Below are positions 45,104-53,482 of a DNA stretch of 64,000 nt, piece by piece. A program made the translations under genes and the position numbers. Origin of the DNA: an uncultured Acetatifactor sp. (GTDB taxonomy: Bacteria > Bacillota > Clostridia > Lachnospirales > Lachnospiraceae); NCBI GenBank assembly GCA_934394815.1, contig CAKRRD010000001.1, positions 124,001 to 188,000 of the forward strand, given 5' to 3'. How positions within the stretch are numbered: position 1 is the first letter of the stretch; each line of letters begins with the position of its first letter. A model generated the notes under the pieces. The model did not search any database, was not told the DNA's origin, and saw only the letters and a program-made list of their open reading frames with translations.

Positions 45104-46054
45104 ATGGATAAAATAGCAGTATTAGTACCATGCTATAATGAGGCACAAACTATCGAAAAAGTAGTTAGAGATTGGAAAAGAGAATTGCCAGAGGCAATTA
45201 TATATGTATATGATAATAATTCAAATGACAATACAGCATTGATTGCGAGTAAAGCAGGGGCAGTGGTTAGACATGAGTATATGCAAGGTAAGGGAAATGT
45301 TATTCGTAGAATGTTTCGAGAAATTGATGCAGAAGTTTATATTATGGTAGATGGAGATGATACATATCCAGCGGAATATGGACGCCAAATGGTAGACTTG
45401 GTTCTTTACAGAAATGTAGATATGGTTGTTGGAGATAGGTTGTCATCTACATATTTTCAAGAAAACAAAAGACCTTTTCATAATTTTGGAAATTCATTGG
45501 TAAGGGCATCTATTAATTTTCTCTTCCATACAGAAATAAAAGATATTATGACTGGTTATAGAGCATTTAGTTTTCAATTTGCAAAATCGTTTCCGGTTTT
45601 ATCAAGAGGATTTGAAATAGAAACGGAAATGAGCATTCATGCCGTTGATAAGAATATGCAAGTTGAAAATGTTGTTATAGAATATAGAGATCGTCCGGAA
45701 GGAAGTGAGTCAAAACTTAATACATATTCTGACGGATATAAAGTTATAAAAACAATAATGCGACTTTTTAAAAACTATAAACCATTAGCTTTTTTCTCCG
45801 GTATAGCAGCAGTACTAGCGTTATTGTCGATGGTGTTTGTTATTCCTGTATTTTCTACATATTTAAGAACAGGTCAGGTGCCTAATTTCCCTACTTTGAT
45901 TGTTTGCGGATTTACAATGATGGCAGCGCTTTGTGCATTATTTGCGGGATTGCAGCTACAGAATATTGTACAAAAAAATAGGCAAGATTTTGAAATGCAT
46001 TTAATTCTTTTGGATAGTATTAGGAAGGGGTGGCTGAATAGCAATGAAAACTAA
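45104..46054 (+). CDS. Polyprenyl-phosphate sugar synthase (GT2, GtrB-like) with two membrane segments
   Basis: 316-residue GT2: VLVPCYNEAQTIEKVVRDW, YVYDNNSNDNTALIA, VYIMVDGDDTYPAEYG and DIMTGYRAFS. Unlike the synthase at 40735 it ends with two membrane segments (about residues 228-250 and 262-285) as in GtrB. It overlaps the following membrane protein by 11 bases. With that protein and the GtrA-like protein it makes a complete three-part sugar-decoration set. The gene is strongly AT-rich. Confidence 0.9.
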   Translation: MDKIAVLVPCYNEAQTIEKVVRDWKRELPEAIIYVYDNNSNDNTALIASKAGAVVRHEYMQGKGNVIRRMFREIDAEVYIMVDGDDTYPAEYGRQMVDLVLYRNVDMVVGDRLSSTYFQENKRPFHNFGNSLVRASINFLFHTEIKDIMTGYRAFSFQFAKSFPVLSRGFEIETEMSIHAVDKNMQVENVVIEYRDRPEGSESKLNTYSDGYKVIKTIMRLFKNYKPLAFFSGIAAVLALLSMVFVIPVFSTYLRTGQVPNFPTLIVCGFTMMAALCALFAGLQLQNIVQKNRQDFEMHLILLDSIRKGWLNSNEN

Positions 46055-47342
46055 AATTTCTAAATTAATTAAAGATTTTTTAGGTATTATCGCAGTAATA
46101 GCAATGTCAACTTTAATTGGAACGATTCTTCTTATAGTGGTATATATGTTACCTGTACAAAATATGTATAAAAATGCAAGCGAAACAGCGTCTACGTTAA
46201 TGAGCGAAGGCGATTATTATATGTGGATTCCTAGTGATAGAACCAGTCAAAGCGATAATTTTACAGATGCATTAATGATTCAAACGGCTATATATAATGG
46301 TACAGAATCTTTTGTCGATAAGGCAATGATGAATCCAAGAACAAGTTATGAGGGAAGCTCAATAATTGAAAATTTAGAAAAAACAGTTAATAATGAACGG
46401 GGAGGGGTTCGCACTACATATGCTAGATATTGGCATGGATATTTGATTATTCTTAAACCTTTGTTGTTATTATTTAATTATTCAAGTATTAGGTGGATAA
46501 ACACAGTTGTAAGTTGTTTTCTTGTAGCGGTAATTTTGATTGGATTTTACAAGTATTTTAAAGATTTCAGATATGCACTGGCTTTTACATCATCAATTGT
46601 ATTTTTAAATCCGGTTGTTATGAGGGCTTCATTACAGTTTAATACGGTTTTTTATGTGATAATGTTTGAATATATTATTGCTTTATATCAAGGAGAAGTG
46701 CTTGAAAAAACAAAAAAATTTAATTTAATTTTTTTACTTAGTGGAATTTTAGTTGCTTTTTTTGATTTACTTACCTATCCTATAGCGGCACTTGGTATGT
46801 TACTTATTTTGCAATTTCTTATGTTTGAAAGTAATATAGTGAATAATATTACTCGAATGATTAAAAGTAGTATAATATGGGGAATGGGATATGGCGGAAT
46901 GTGGTCAAGTAAATGGATTATAGCTACATTGTTAACTGGTGAAAATGCAATATCAGATGCAATTGAAAACGCAAAATTCCGAACAGGGACGAATGTAGGA
47001 AGTGGAAGTACTTTTTCAGTTTTAGGAATGTTAAAAAATAATTTTTTCTGGTTTGATGGACAAAGTGCTATCCTTTTTAAAATATTAATTCTTACAATTA
47101 TTATGGTAGTGATTATATTATGTTTAATGAAAAAGATAAAAATAGAAATAAATATATTGCATATAATTATGTTACTTTTGTTCTGTCTTATTCCAATTGG
47201 AAGATATATGATACTTAAGAATCATTCGTTTATACACGGTTTTATAACCTATCGTGAGGGAATGGTATATGTAATGGCAGGAGTATGTCTGATACTTGAT
47301 TGTATAAAAAGTTTTGATAAACGTGGCGAGATTACAGTGTAG
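46044..47342 (+). CDS. Polytopic membrane protein, putative GT-C transferase
   Basis: 432-residue protein with about ten membrane segments that I cannot assign to a named family. One N-terminal segment is followed by an external loop of about 100 residues containing EGDYYMWIPSDR, and then a block of segments (RWINTVVSCFLVAVILIGFY ...). Its position between a GtrB-like synthase and a GtrA-like flippase is where serotype-specific GT-C enzymes lie in Gtr operons, so it may transfer the flipped sugar. Function is inferred from topology and context. Confidence 0.72.
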   Translation: MKTKISKLIKDFLGIIAVIAMSTLIGTILLIVVYMLPVQNMYKNASETASTLMSEGDYYMWIPSDRTSQSDNFTDALMIQTAIYNGTESFVDKAMMNPRTSYEGSSIIENLEKTVNNERGGVRTTYARYWHGYLIILKPLLLLFNYSSIRWINTVVSCFLVAVILIGFYKYFKDFRYALAFTSSIVFLNPVVMRASLQFNTVFYVIMFEYIIALYQGEVLEKTKKFNLIFLLSGILVAFFDLLTYPIAALGMLLILQFLMFESNIVNNITRMIKSSIIWGMGYGGMWSSKWIIATLLTGENAISDAIENAKFRTGTNVGSGSTFSVLGMLKNNFFWFDGQSAILFKILILTIIMVVIILCLMKKIKIEINILHIIMLLLFCLIPIGRYMILKNHSFIHGFITYREGMVYVMAGVCLILDCIKSFDKRGEITV

Positions 47343-47454
47343 GGAAATAACAATTATAGATGATTACATATAATTGGGTTAATGCTAAAAAGTAATAATG
47401 CGCATAATTGTTTTAATACTTTAAACAGAAGAACAATAAAGAGAGAAAATTATA

Positions 47455-47916
47455 ATGCAGGAAGATGTTTTTAACAAAATTATACAACGGTTGAGACTAA
47501 ATAGATTTAGGGATTTTTGTAAAACAAACAAGGAGATTCTTTTATATTTATTTTTTGGTGGACTTGCTTTTATAGTAAGTGTTACAACGTACATTTTATT
47601 TAATGTGATTATAGGTATAAATGAATTAATAGCGAATATACTTTCTTGGGTTGTTACTGTCTTGTTTGCGTATATTACTAATAAAATATGGGTTTTTCAA
47701 GCACCAACAAAATATTTTTCAGAATTTATGATACAATTGTTTCTGTTTTTTTCTGGAAGAATAGTTACCTTGGTTGTAGAGGAAATAATTCTTTTTCTGT
47801 TTGTTACACTATTAGAATGTAATGGAATAATTGTAAAAATTTTTGCACAAGTAGTTGTTATAGTTTTAAATTATATAATTAGCAAATTATTCGTATTCGC
47901 AAAAAAAAAGAGATAA
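47455..47916 (+). CDS. GtrA-family membrane protein
   Basis: 153-residue protein with four membrane segments and the GtrA pattern: LYLFFGGLAFIVSVTTYILFN near the start and ITNKIWVFQ after the third of the protein. GtrA proteins are thought to flip polyprenyl-phosphate sugars. It is the last gene of the second AT-rich segment and lies 16 bases before rmlC. The 112-base gap before it is AT-rich with no feature that I can support. Confidence 0.9.
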   Translation: MQEDVFNKIIQRLRLNRFRDFCKTNKEILLYLFFGGLAFIVSVTTYILFNVIIGINELIANILSWVVTVLFAYITNKIWVFQAPTKYFSEFMIQLFLFFSGRIVTLVVEEIILFLFVTLLECNGIIVKIFAQVVVIVLNYIISKLFVFAKKKR

Positions 47917-47932
47917 AAGGAGGAAGCACAAT

Positions 47933-48499
47933 ATGGGAAAGATAACAGTAACAGCAGACTGCAACGGCATCAAAGGTTTAAAAGTAATTGAACCCACCGT
48001 TTTCGGTGACTCCAGAGGATATTTCATGGAGACTTACAATTACAATGATTTCAAGGAAGCAGGCATTGATTGTGAATTTGTTCAGGACAACCAGTCTGCA
48101 TCTAAAAAAGGAGTACTGCGTGGACTGCACTTTCAGATCAACTATCCTCAAGATAAGTTGGTACGTGTCATCCGCGGAGAAGTGTTTGACGTCGCAGTTG
48201 ATTTGAGAGAGGGTTCCGAGACTTTTGGTAAATGGTTCGGAGTAACCTTATCGGAGGAAAACAAGAAGCAGTTCTTTATTCCCAAGGGATTTGCTCATGG
48301 ATTTATTGTATTATCGGATTATGCAGAATTTTGCTATAAGGTGACGGATTTCTATCATCCCAATGATGAGGGCGGACTGTTATGGAAAGACCCGGATATT
48401 GGGGTAGAATGGCCTATGCCGGAAGGAATGACAGAGGAAGATTTGATTTTATCGGATAAAGATAAAGTATGGAGCGGAATTAAGAATTATAGAAAGTAA
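47933..48499 (+). CDS. rmlC: dTDP-4-dehydrorhamnose 3,5-epimerase
   Basis: 188-residue cupin enzyme of the dTDP-rhamnose pathway. It shows [40 protein letters not shown] with the catalytic His, and [29 protein letters not shown] precedes the ATG. It is followed by rmlA and rmlD with 5-15 base spacing, a tight rmlCAD operon. GC content returns to the level of the wider locus exactly here. Confidence 0.97.
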   Translation: MGKITVTADCNGIKGLKVIEPTVFGDSRGYFMETYNYNDFKEAGIDCEFVQDNQSASKKGVLRGLHFQINYPQDKLVRVIRGEVFDVAVDLREGSETFGKWFGVTLSEENKKQFFIPKGFAHGFIVLSDYAEFCYKVTDFYHPNDEGGLLWKDPDIGVEWPMPEGMTEEDLILSDKDKVWSGIKNYRK

Positions 48500-48513
48500 A
48501 AGGAGTGTTCATT

Positions 48514-49383
48514 ATGAAAGGTATTATTTTAGCAGGTGGATCCGGAACCAGATTATATCCATTGACCAAGGCAATTTCCAAGCAGATCATGCCGGTGTAT
48601 GACAAACCGATGATCTACTATCCCTTATCTACGTTGATGCTGGCAGATATACGTGAGGTTTTGATTATTTCTACACCGAGAGATCTTCCGGTATTCAAAG
48701 AACTGTTAGGGGATGGCAGTCAGCTGGGTATGCATCTGGAATACGCTGTACAGGATCAGCCGAGAGGTCTGGCCGATGCGTTTATCATTGGTGCAGATTT
48801 CATCGGTAATGATCGTGTGGCATTGGTTCTGGGTGACAATATTTTCTATGGACAGAGCTTCTCAAAAGTATTACGTGCAGCAGCGGCAAGAGAAAAGGGA
48901 GCTACGATTTTCGGTTATTATGTGCGTGATCCCAGAGAGTACGGTGTGGTAGAGTTCGATGAGAACGGCAAGGCTCTTTCCATCGAGGAGAAGCCGGAAC
49001 ATCCCAAGAGTAACTATGCAGTTCCCGGATTGTATTTCTATGATAATGACGTTGTAGACATTGCGAAGAATGTGAAGCCTTCTGCCCGGGGTGAAATCGA
49101 GATTACCAGTATCAACAATGAGTACCTGAATAGAGGTACATTACAGGTGGAGACACTGGGGCGCGGATTCGCATGGCTGGATACAGGGAATCATGATGCG
49201 CTGTTGGATGCGGCAGATTTTGTGGCTGCTTTCCAGAAGAGACAGGGATTGTATATATCCTGTATTGAGGAGATTGCTTATAAGAGAGGTTTTATTGACA
49301 AGGAGCAGTTGCTTGCACTGGCGCAGCCTTTGTTGAAGACGAACTATGGTAAGTATCTCGTAGAAATCGCGGAAGGATTATAG
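48514..49383 (+). CDS. rmlA: Glucose-1-phosphate thymidylyltransferase
   Basis: 289-residue nucleotidyltransferase that makes dTDP-glucose, the first step of dTDP-rhamnose synthesis. It has [20 protein letters not shown] (nucleotide loop), [30 protein letters not shown] and [19 protein letters not shown] 48514 is chosen over an in-frame GTG at 48505 that lies within the AAAGGAG ribosome site. Length is standard. Confidence 0.97.
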   Translation: MKGIILAGGSGTRLYPLTKAISKQIMPVYDKPMIYYPLSTLMLADIREVLIISTPRDLPVFKELLGDGSQLGMHLEYAVQDQPRGLADAFIIGADFIGNDRVALVLGDNIFYGQSFSKVLRAAAAREKGATIFGYYVRDPREYGVVEFDENGKALSIEEKPEHPKSNYAVPGLYFYDNDVVDIAKNVKPSARGEIEITSINNEYLNRGTLQVETLGRGFAWLDTGNHDALLDAADFVAAFQKRQGLYISCIEEIAYKRGFIDKEQLLALAQPLLKTNYGKYLVEIAEGL

Positions 49384-49396
49384 GAAGGACATACAA

Positions 49397-50242
49397 ATGA
49401 AAGTATTAGTTACCGGCGTAAAAGGTCAGTTAGGTTACGATGTCGTGAACGAGTTGCGTAAGAGAGATATCGAACCTATCGGTGTAGATATTCAGGAAAT
49501 GGATATTACAGATGCGGATTCTGTGGATCGGGTAATTACCGCTTCACAGGCAGATGCCGTAATTCACTGTGCAGCATACACCGCAGTAGATGCCGCAGAG
49601 GATAATCAGGAGATTTGTCATAAAGTAAACGTGGATGGTACTCAGAATATTGCCACAGTGTGTAAGAAGCTTGGCATTAAGATGATGTATATCAGTACCG
49701 ACTATGTATTTGACGGACAGGGAACCAGACCGTGGGAACCGGAGGATGAGAGACATCCGCTGAACGTGTATGGACAGACAAAGTACGAAGGTGAACTTGC
49801 GATCCAGAATACACTGGATGAGTATTTTATTGTCCGGATTGCCTGGGTGTTTGGCGTAAATGGCAAGAACTTCATCAAAACGATGCTGAATCTGGCGGAA
49901 ACACATGACCATCTTACCGTGGTGAATGATCAGTACGGCTCACCTACCTATACATATGATCTGGCCAGACTGCTGGTAGATATGATCGTTACCGATAAAT
50001 ATGGTATCTATCATGCGACAAATGAAGGAATCTGTACCTGGTATGAGTTTGCCTGCGAGATTTTCAGACAGGCAGGTGTACAGGTAGAGGTGGAGCCGGT
50101 AAGTTCAGAGGCATTTCCGGCAAAGGCGAAGCGCCCGTCCAACAGCCGCATGAGCAAAGACAAGCTGGAACAGAATGGCTTCCAGAGACTGCCTGTATGG
50201 CAGGATGCAGTTGGGAGATATTTGAAGGAACTGGGAAAATAA
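49397..50242 (+). CDS. rmlD: dTDP-4-dehydrorhamnose reductase
   Basis: 281-residue SDR, the last step to dTDP-rhamnose. It shows VTGVKGQLGYDVVNEL, HCAAYTAVDAAED, MYISTDYVFDG, the catalytic YGQTKYEGE and FGVNGKNFIKTML. It completes an rml set (A, B, C, D all present in the window). A terminator lies about 120 bases after the stop; the stretch between holds only a short low-quality reading frame. Confidence 0.97.
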   Translation: MKVLVTGVKGQLGYDVVNELRKRDIEPIGVDIQEMDITDADSVDRVITASQADAVIHCAAYTAVDAAEDNQEICHKVNVDGTQNIATVCKKLGIKMMYISTDYVFDGQGTRPWEPEDERHPLNVYGQTKYEGELAIQNTLDEYFIVRIAWVFGVNGKNFIKTMLNLAETHDHLTVVNDQYGSPTYTYDLARLLVDMIVTDKYGIYHATNEGICTWYEFACEIFRQAGVQVEVEPVSSEAFPAKAKRPSNSRMSKDKLEQNGFQRLPVWQDAVGRYLKELGK

Positions 50243-50361
50243 AGGAATTTGAGCAGAAGGAGACGAAGGAAGTCTCAGGAATGGCGGCTCTCAAAGTCCG
50301 GACAAATGACTCAGCGCGCTCCGGAATAATCATTTTGGAAAGATTGGGTGAAGAGAAGTTT

Positions 50362-50389
50362 GAAGAAACCGTGATGGTTTCTTCTTTTT
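50362..50389 (+). terminator. Rho-independent terminator after rmlCAD
   Basis: GAAGAAACC / GGTTTCTTC, a perfect 9-base stem with GTGAT loop, followed by TTTTTC. It separates the biosynthetic locus from the surface-protein block. Confidence 0.88.
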
Positions 50390-50394
50390 CTTGA

Positions 50395-50403
50395 TGTTAT
50401 AAT
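50395..50403 (+). promoter_or_regulatory. Extended -10 promoter of the first YHPDG protein
   Basis: TGT-TATAAT immediately behind the terminator, 46 bases before the ATG. No good -35. The same TGn-TATAAT form precedes the genes at 51647, 53483 and 62969. Confidence 0.6.
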
Positions 50404-50448
50404 AAATTCATCGTAACTCCCGATAAAAGCAAGAGAGGCAGGTATTTT

Positions 50449-51585
50449 ATGACAAAAAAGAACAAATTTGCATGGAAAGTGTGTCTGACGATTGCAGGAG
50501 CGTTGCTGTGTCTGGGCAAACAGGAAATGGTGGCGGAAGCGGCGTTTGATGCCCCGTATTACAATATTGAAACGAATGGTGGAAGCTTTGATTTCGTGGA
50601 AGGGAAGGGCTATCAGTATACGCTGGAAAATGGAACACTGGTAACGGATGCTTTTTTCTGTGATGGTGAGTATACCTATTTTCTACAGACAGACGGAACA
50701 CCGATGACCGACCGCCTTACTTATCACCCGGACGGAAAGATGGTTATTTATTTTGATCCTTTGGGACATGAGGTTTTTGATGATTTTGCATATGTAAGAC
50801 GGAGTATCAGCGGAGATGAAATGAACCAGAACTGCTATTTCGGCACTTACGGGAACCTGTATGTGAATGTGATCACTTATGACAAAGAAGGCAAAGAAAT
50901 CTATTATGCGAACCCCTATGGAATTCTGGTACAGAACGGGATCTTTGAGCTGGATACGGATGCGGAAAACTATGAATTGCTGGCAGACGGTTGTCACTAT
51001 GGAGTGGCTAATATCAACGGGACAGTAAGAAGCTTTTATCAGACATATGAAGAAGCTGCGGCTGAACTGGAGAAAACTCCGCTGTCAGTAGTTATGGCAA
51101 ACGGTTATTCCTACATGTTGACCGGTTATCATGGAGAGGCGTGCACCCATGAAGTTGTTTCTAATGTAAATACACATGATTCCTATCTGATTGCGGCGAG
51201 CGGAGACGGCACTCAGAGATTGCAATGGGGTGTGGATGAGATCAACGACTGCGTGGATCAGTATGTGTATGGGGACAGATTGTGCAGACAGTGCGGTGCG
51301 ATACTGGCAACGAATGTAGAGATCTTGGAAGGCCGCGTACATCAGACCACTGTAGTGGAGGAGGGAGTAAGCGCAACCTGCACCACAGATGGACACTGGG
51401 GAATCTATAGTTGCAAGTGCGGCCAGATGTACGAGGACAAACGCGACCAGGTGATCAAGGCGTACGGGCATAGTTACCACAGTGAGTACGCCTATACCAA
51501 AACAGACGAGAACGGAGTGGATCATATTTATTTCCATTCCATCTGCTATAATTGCGGAAATGTAGAAAAAGAATGGGAAGAGTAA
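50449..51585 (+). CDS. Secreted YHPDG-module protein with Cys-rich C-terminus
   Basis: 378-residue secreted protein. The signal peptide covers about residues 1-29. The YHPDG module (about 37-190) starts APYYNIETNGG and contains [20 protein letters not shown] and YYANPYGILVQNG. The C-terminal part (about 235-378) has three CxxC-type pairs (RLCRQCG, YSCKCGQ, SICYNCG), each ending a segment with conserved His, as in repeated Cys/His segments of clostridial surface proteins. No catalytic domain is recognised. It is the first of a tandem family, each with its own promoter or close spacing. Confidence 0.85.
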   Translation: MTKKNKFAWKVCLTIAGALLCLGKQEMVAEAAFDAPYYNIETNGGSFDFVEGKGYQYTLENGTLVTDAFFCDGEYTYFLQTDGTPMTDRLTYHPDGKMVIYFDPLGHEVFDDFAYVRRSISGDEMNQNCYFGTYGNLYVNVITYDKEGKEIYYANPYGILVQNGIFELDTDAENYELLADGCHYGVANINGTVRSFYQTYEEAAAELEKTPLSVVMANGYSYMLTGYHGEACTHEVVSNVNTHDSYLIAASGDGTQRLQWGVDEINDCVDQYVYGDRLCRQCGAILATNVEILEGRVHQTTVVEEGVSATCTTDGHWGIYSCKCGQMYEDKRDQVIKAYGHSYHSEYAYTKTDENGVDHIYFHSICYNCGNVEKEWEE

Positions 51586-51593
51586 GGATAACA

Positions 51594-51602
51594 TGTTATA
51601 AT
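51594..51602 (+). promoter_or_regulatory. Extended -10 promoter
   Basis: TGT-TATAAT, 45 bases before ATG 51647, in the same ATGTTATAATAAA context as the promoter at 50395. Confidence 0.6.
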
Positions 51603-51646
51603 AAAAACATTACATTGAGGGCAACACAAAGGAAGAGAGATAGGAA

Positions 51647-53365
51647 ATGAACAGGAAATTATGGACCAGTTTAAAAGTCAGTGCTGCGGCAGCCGTTCTG
51701 GTAACGGGATTCAGTGCAGGCAGTATCACCAGTGAGGCACGCGAAGTACCGTACTATAATATCACCACAGATGGAGGTACTTTTGACGGTCAGCGTTACA
51801 CCACAAAGGATGGTGTGGCAGTTACCGATTGCTTCTTCTGCGATGGTACTTATACTTACTATTTGCAGTATGATGGAACACCGATGAAAGACCGACTGAC
51901 ATATCATCCGGATGGAGAACAGGTTATTTACTTTGATGCCAAGGGACAGGAATGCTTTGATACTTTCGCTAATGTCAGGCAGAGCATTGAAGGAAAACCG
52001 GTAGATGATCTGTGCTATTTTGGCACTTTCGGAAATCTGTATGTGAATGTGATCACCTATAATAAAGAGGGTACAGCGATTTATTACGCCAATCCTTACG
52101 GCGTGATGGAGCGCAGCGGTGTGTTTGAACTGGACACCAATGCCACCAACTATGAATTACTGGCAAACGGCTGCCACTATGGCTTTGCCAACAGTGACGG
52201 ATCTGTGCAGGGATTCTATGCCACTTATGAAGAGGCCGCAGCCCACACGGATAACAGCACCGGCAATAATGGCGGCACCAATGGCAGTGATCAGCAGCAG
52301 GGCGAGTGGAAGTGCGTTGAAACCACTTACTATGATAAAAACGGCAAAAAGGAAAGCCGTACGGTCGAAGATGGTAATACGACATACAGGTATTCGGTGC
52401 CTTATAACGGTGATGAATATCTTTCTGAGGAGCGAACGGAGTACTATGATGCCAAGGGTGAAAACTACGGATATATTCAAAAAGATTATATGCGAAATGA
52501 TGATGGCTCTACCTGGCTGTACGAAGTAAGGGAAGAGAAGAAACCGGAGGTTGGAGACTGGGTTTATTGCTGGACAAATTATTATGAAAACGGTCAGGTG
52601 AATTGGATTCAGGAGGAAACCTATATTGGCTCAGATATTCAGAAGAAGATAAATTATTGGGATGGTGTGCGGGACGCGACTACCACATACGAGTATAAGG
52701 ACGGAAAAATAGCATCCTATGAATTTGTCTCTGATTTTATCTATTCGTCAGGAGAGAAAAGTCATTCTGAAACAAAGACTTACTGTGAATATGACAGCAA
52801 CGGTTTGTTAAGCAGAGAAAACATTTATAAAGTAGAGAACGGTGCAGAGAACATTTATCAGCGCAAGGACTATAGCTATGTTACCGTGGCAGGGGAACCG
52901 TTGGTAGAAAGAGTAGACACATATAATGTTTATACTTATTATGCTGATGGAGTGGTATATGATTTATTAGAATCTATGGTATATGAATATGATGAATATG
53001 GCAACGAAATTTCTGAAATGCGTGAAGAAGGTGGAAGTGGAAGAAACTTAGGCGGCTATAAATATGAATATACCTGGATTGATAATGAATGGGTACAGAG
53101 CAAATATGAGTGCTACTCCGACAATATGGCTCCGTTTGCCGCCCAACAGGATATCTACAACTTTGACGGAGTACATGACAGACATATGGTTTTTTGGCCG
53201 GATGACAATGGTCAGTGGAAATTAAGCAGTTATACGGATTCCGTGATCAACTTCACGATGCCTCAGGATACGACGCAGCCTGTGAACATTGAGAGCGAAA
53301 GAACCTATGACAGCGACGGAAATAGTATCGCTTACGCAGTAAAAACCTTCAAGTACATACAGTAA
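51647..53365 (+). CDS. Secreted YHPDG-module protein with YD-like repeats
   Basis: 572-residue secreted protein. The signal peptide ends near residue 28 (TSEAREV). The YHPDG module (about 34-190; [34 protein letters not shown]) is at the N-terminus. A short Asn/Gly linker leads to about 350 residues of beta-rich, Tyr/Asp-rich repeats such as TTYYDKNGKKESR and YEYDEYGNEISEM, which resemble RHS/YD repeats. No toxin or enzyme domain follows. The next protein has the same layout, so the two are tandem paralogues. A ligand-binding or structural wall role is inferred. Confidence 0.83.
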   Translation: MNRKLWTSLKVSAAAAVLVTGFSAGSITSEAREVPYYNITTDGGTFDGQRYTTKDGVAVTDCFFCDGTYTYYLQYDGTPMKDRLTYHPDGEQVIYFDAKGQECFDTFANVRQSIEGKPVDDLCYFGTFGNLYVNVITYNKEGTAIYYANPYGVMERSGVFELDTNATNYELLANGCHYGFANSDGSVQGFYATYEEAAAHTDNSTGNNGGTNGSDQQQGEWKCVETTYYDKNGKKESRTVEDGNTTYRYSVPYNGDEYLSEERTEYYDAKGENYGYIQKDYMRNDDGSTWLYEVREEKKPEVGDWVYCWTNYYENGQVNWIQEETYIGSDIQKKINYWDGVRDATTTYEYKDGKIASYEFVSDFIYSSGEKSHSETKTYCEYDSNGLLSRENIYKVENGAENIYQRKDYSYVTVAGEPLVERVDTYNVYTYYADGVVYDLLESMVYEYDEYGNEISEMREEGGSGRNLGGYKYEYTWIDNEWVQSKYECYSDNMAPFAAQQDIYNFDGVHDRHMVFWPDDNGQWKLSSYTDSVINFTMPQDTTQPVNIESERTYDSDGNSIAYAVKTFKYIQ

Positions 53366-53369
53366 AACC

Positions 53370-53405
53370 AATGGGAGACCCGGCAGGATCTCCCATTATT
53401 TTATT
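53370..53405 (+). terminator. Rho-independent terminator
   Basis: AATGGGAGA / TCTCCCATT, a perfect 9-base outer stem, followed by ATTTTATT, 5 bases after the stop. The T-run overlaps the -35 region of the next promoter. Confidence 0.82.
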
Positions 53406-53432
53406 GTAGGAATATATGGATGATGCTATAAT
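53404..53432 (+). promoter_or_regulatory. Extended -10 promoter
   Basis: TTGTAG (53404-53409), a 17-base spacer and TGC-TATAAT (TATAAT 53427-53432), 50 bases before ATG 53483. A GGGGGG-rich ribosome site lies just before the start. Confidence 0.68.
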
Positions 53433-53482
53433 GAAGAAAGGTTTTACCGATAATTTGCAAAAGTAGATGAGGGGGGGATCCT

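Noticed and set aside
50197-50394. Short plus-strand frame after rmlD
   Set aside because: It starts inside rmlD and ends in the terminator stem, and has no protein-like pattern.
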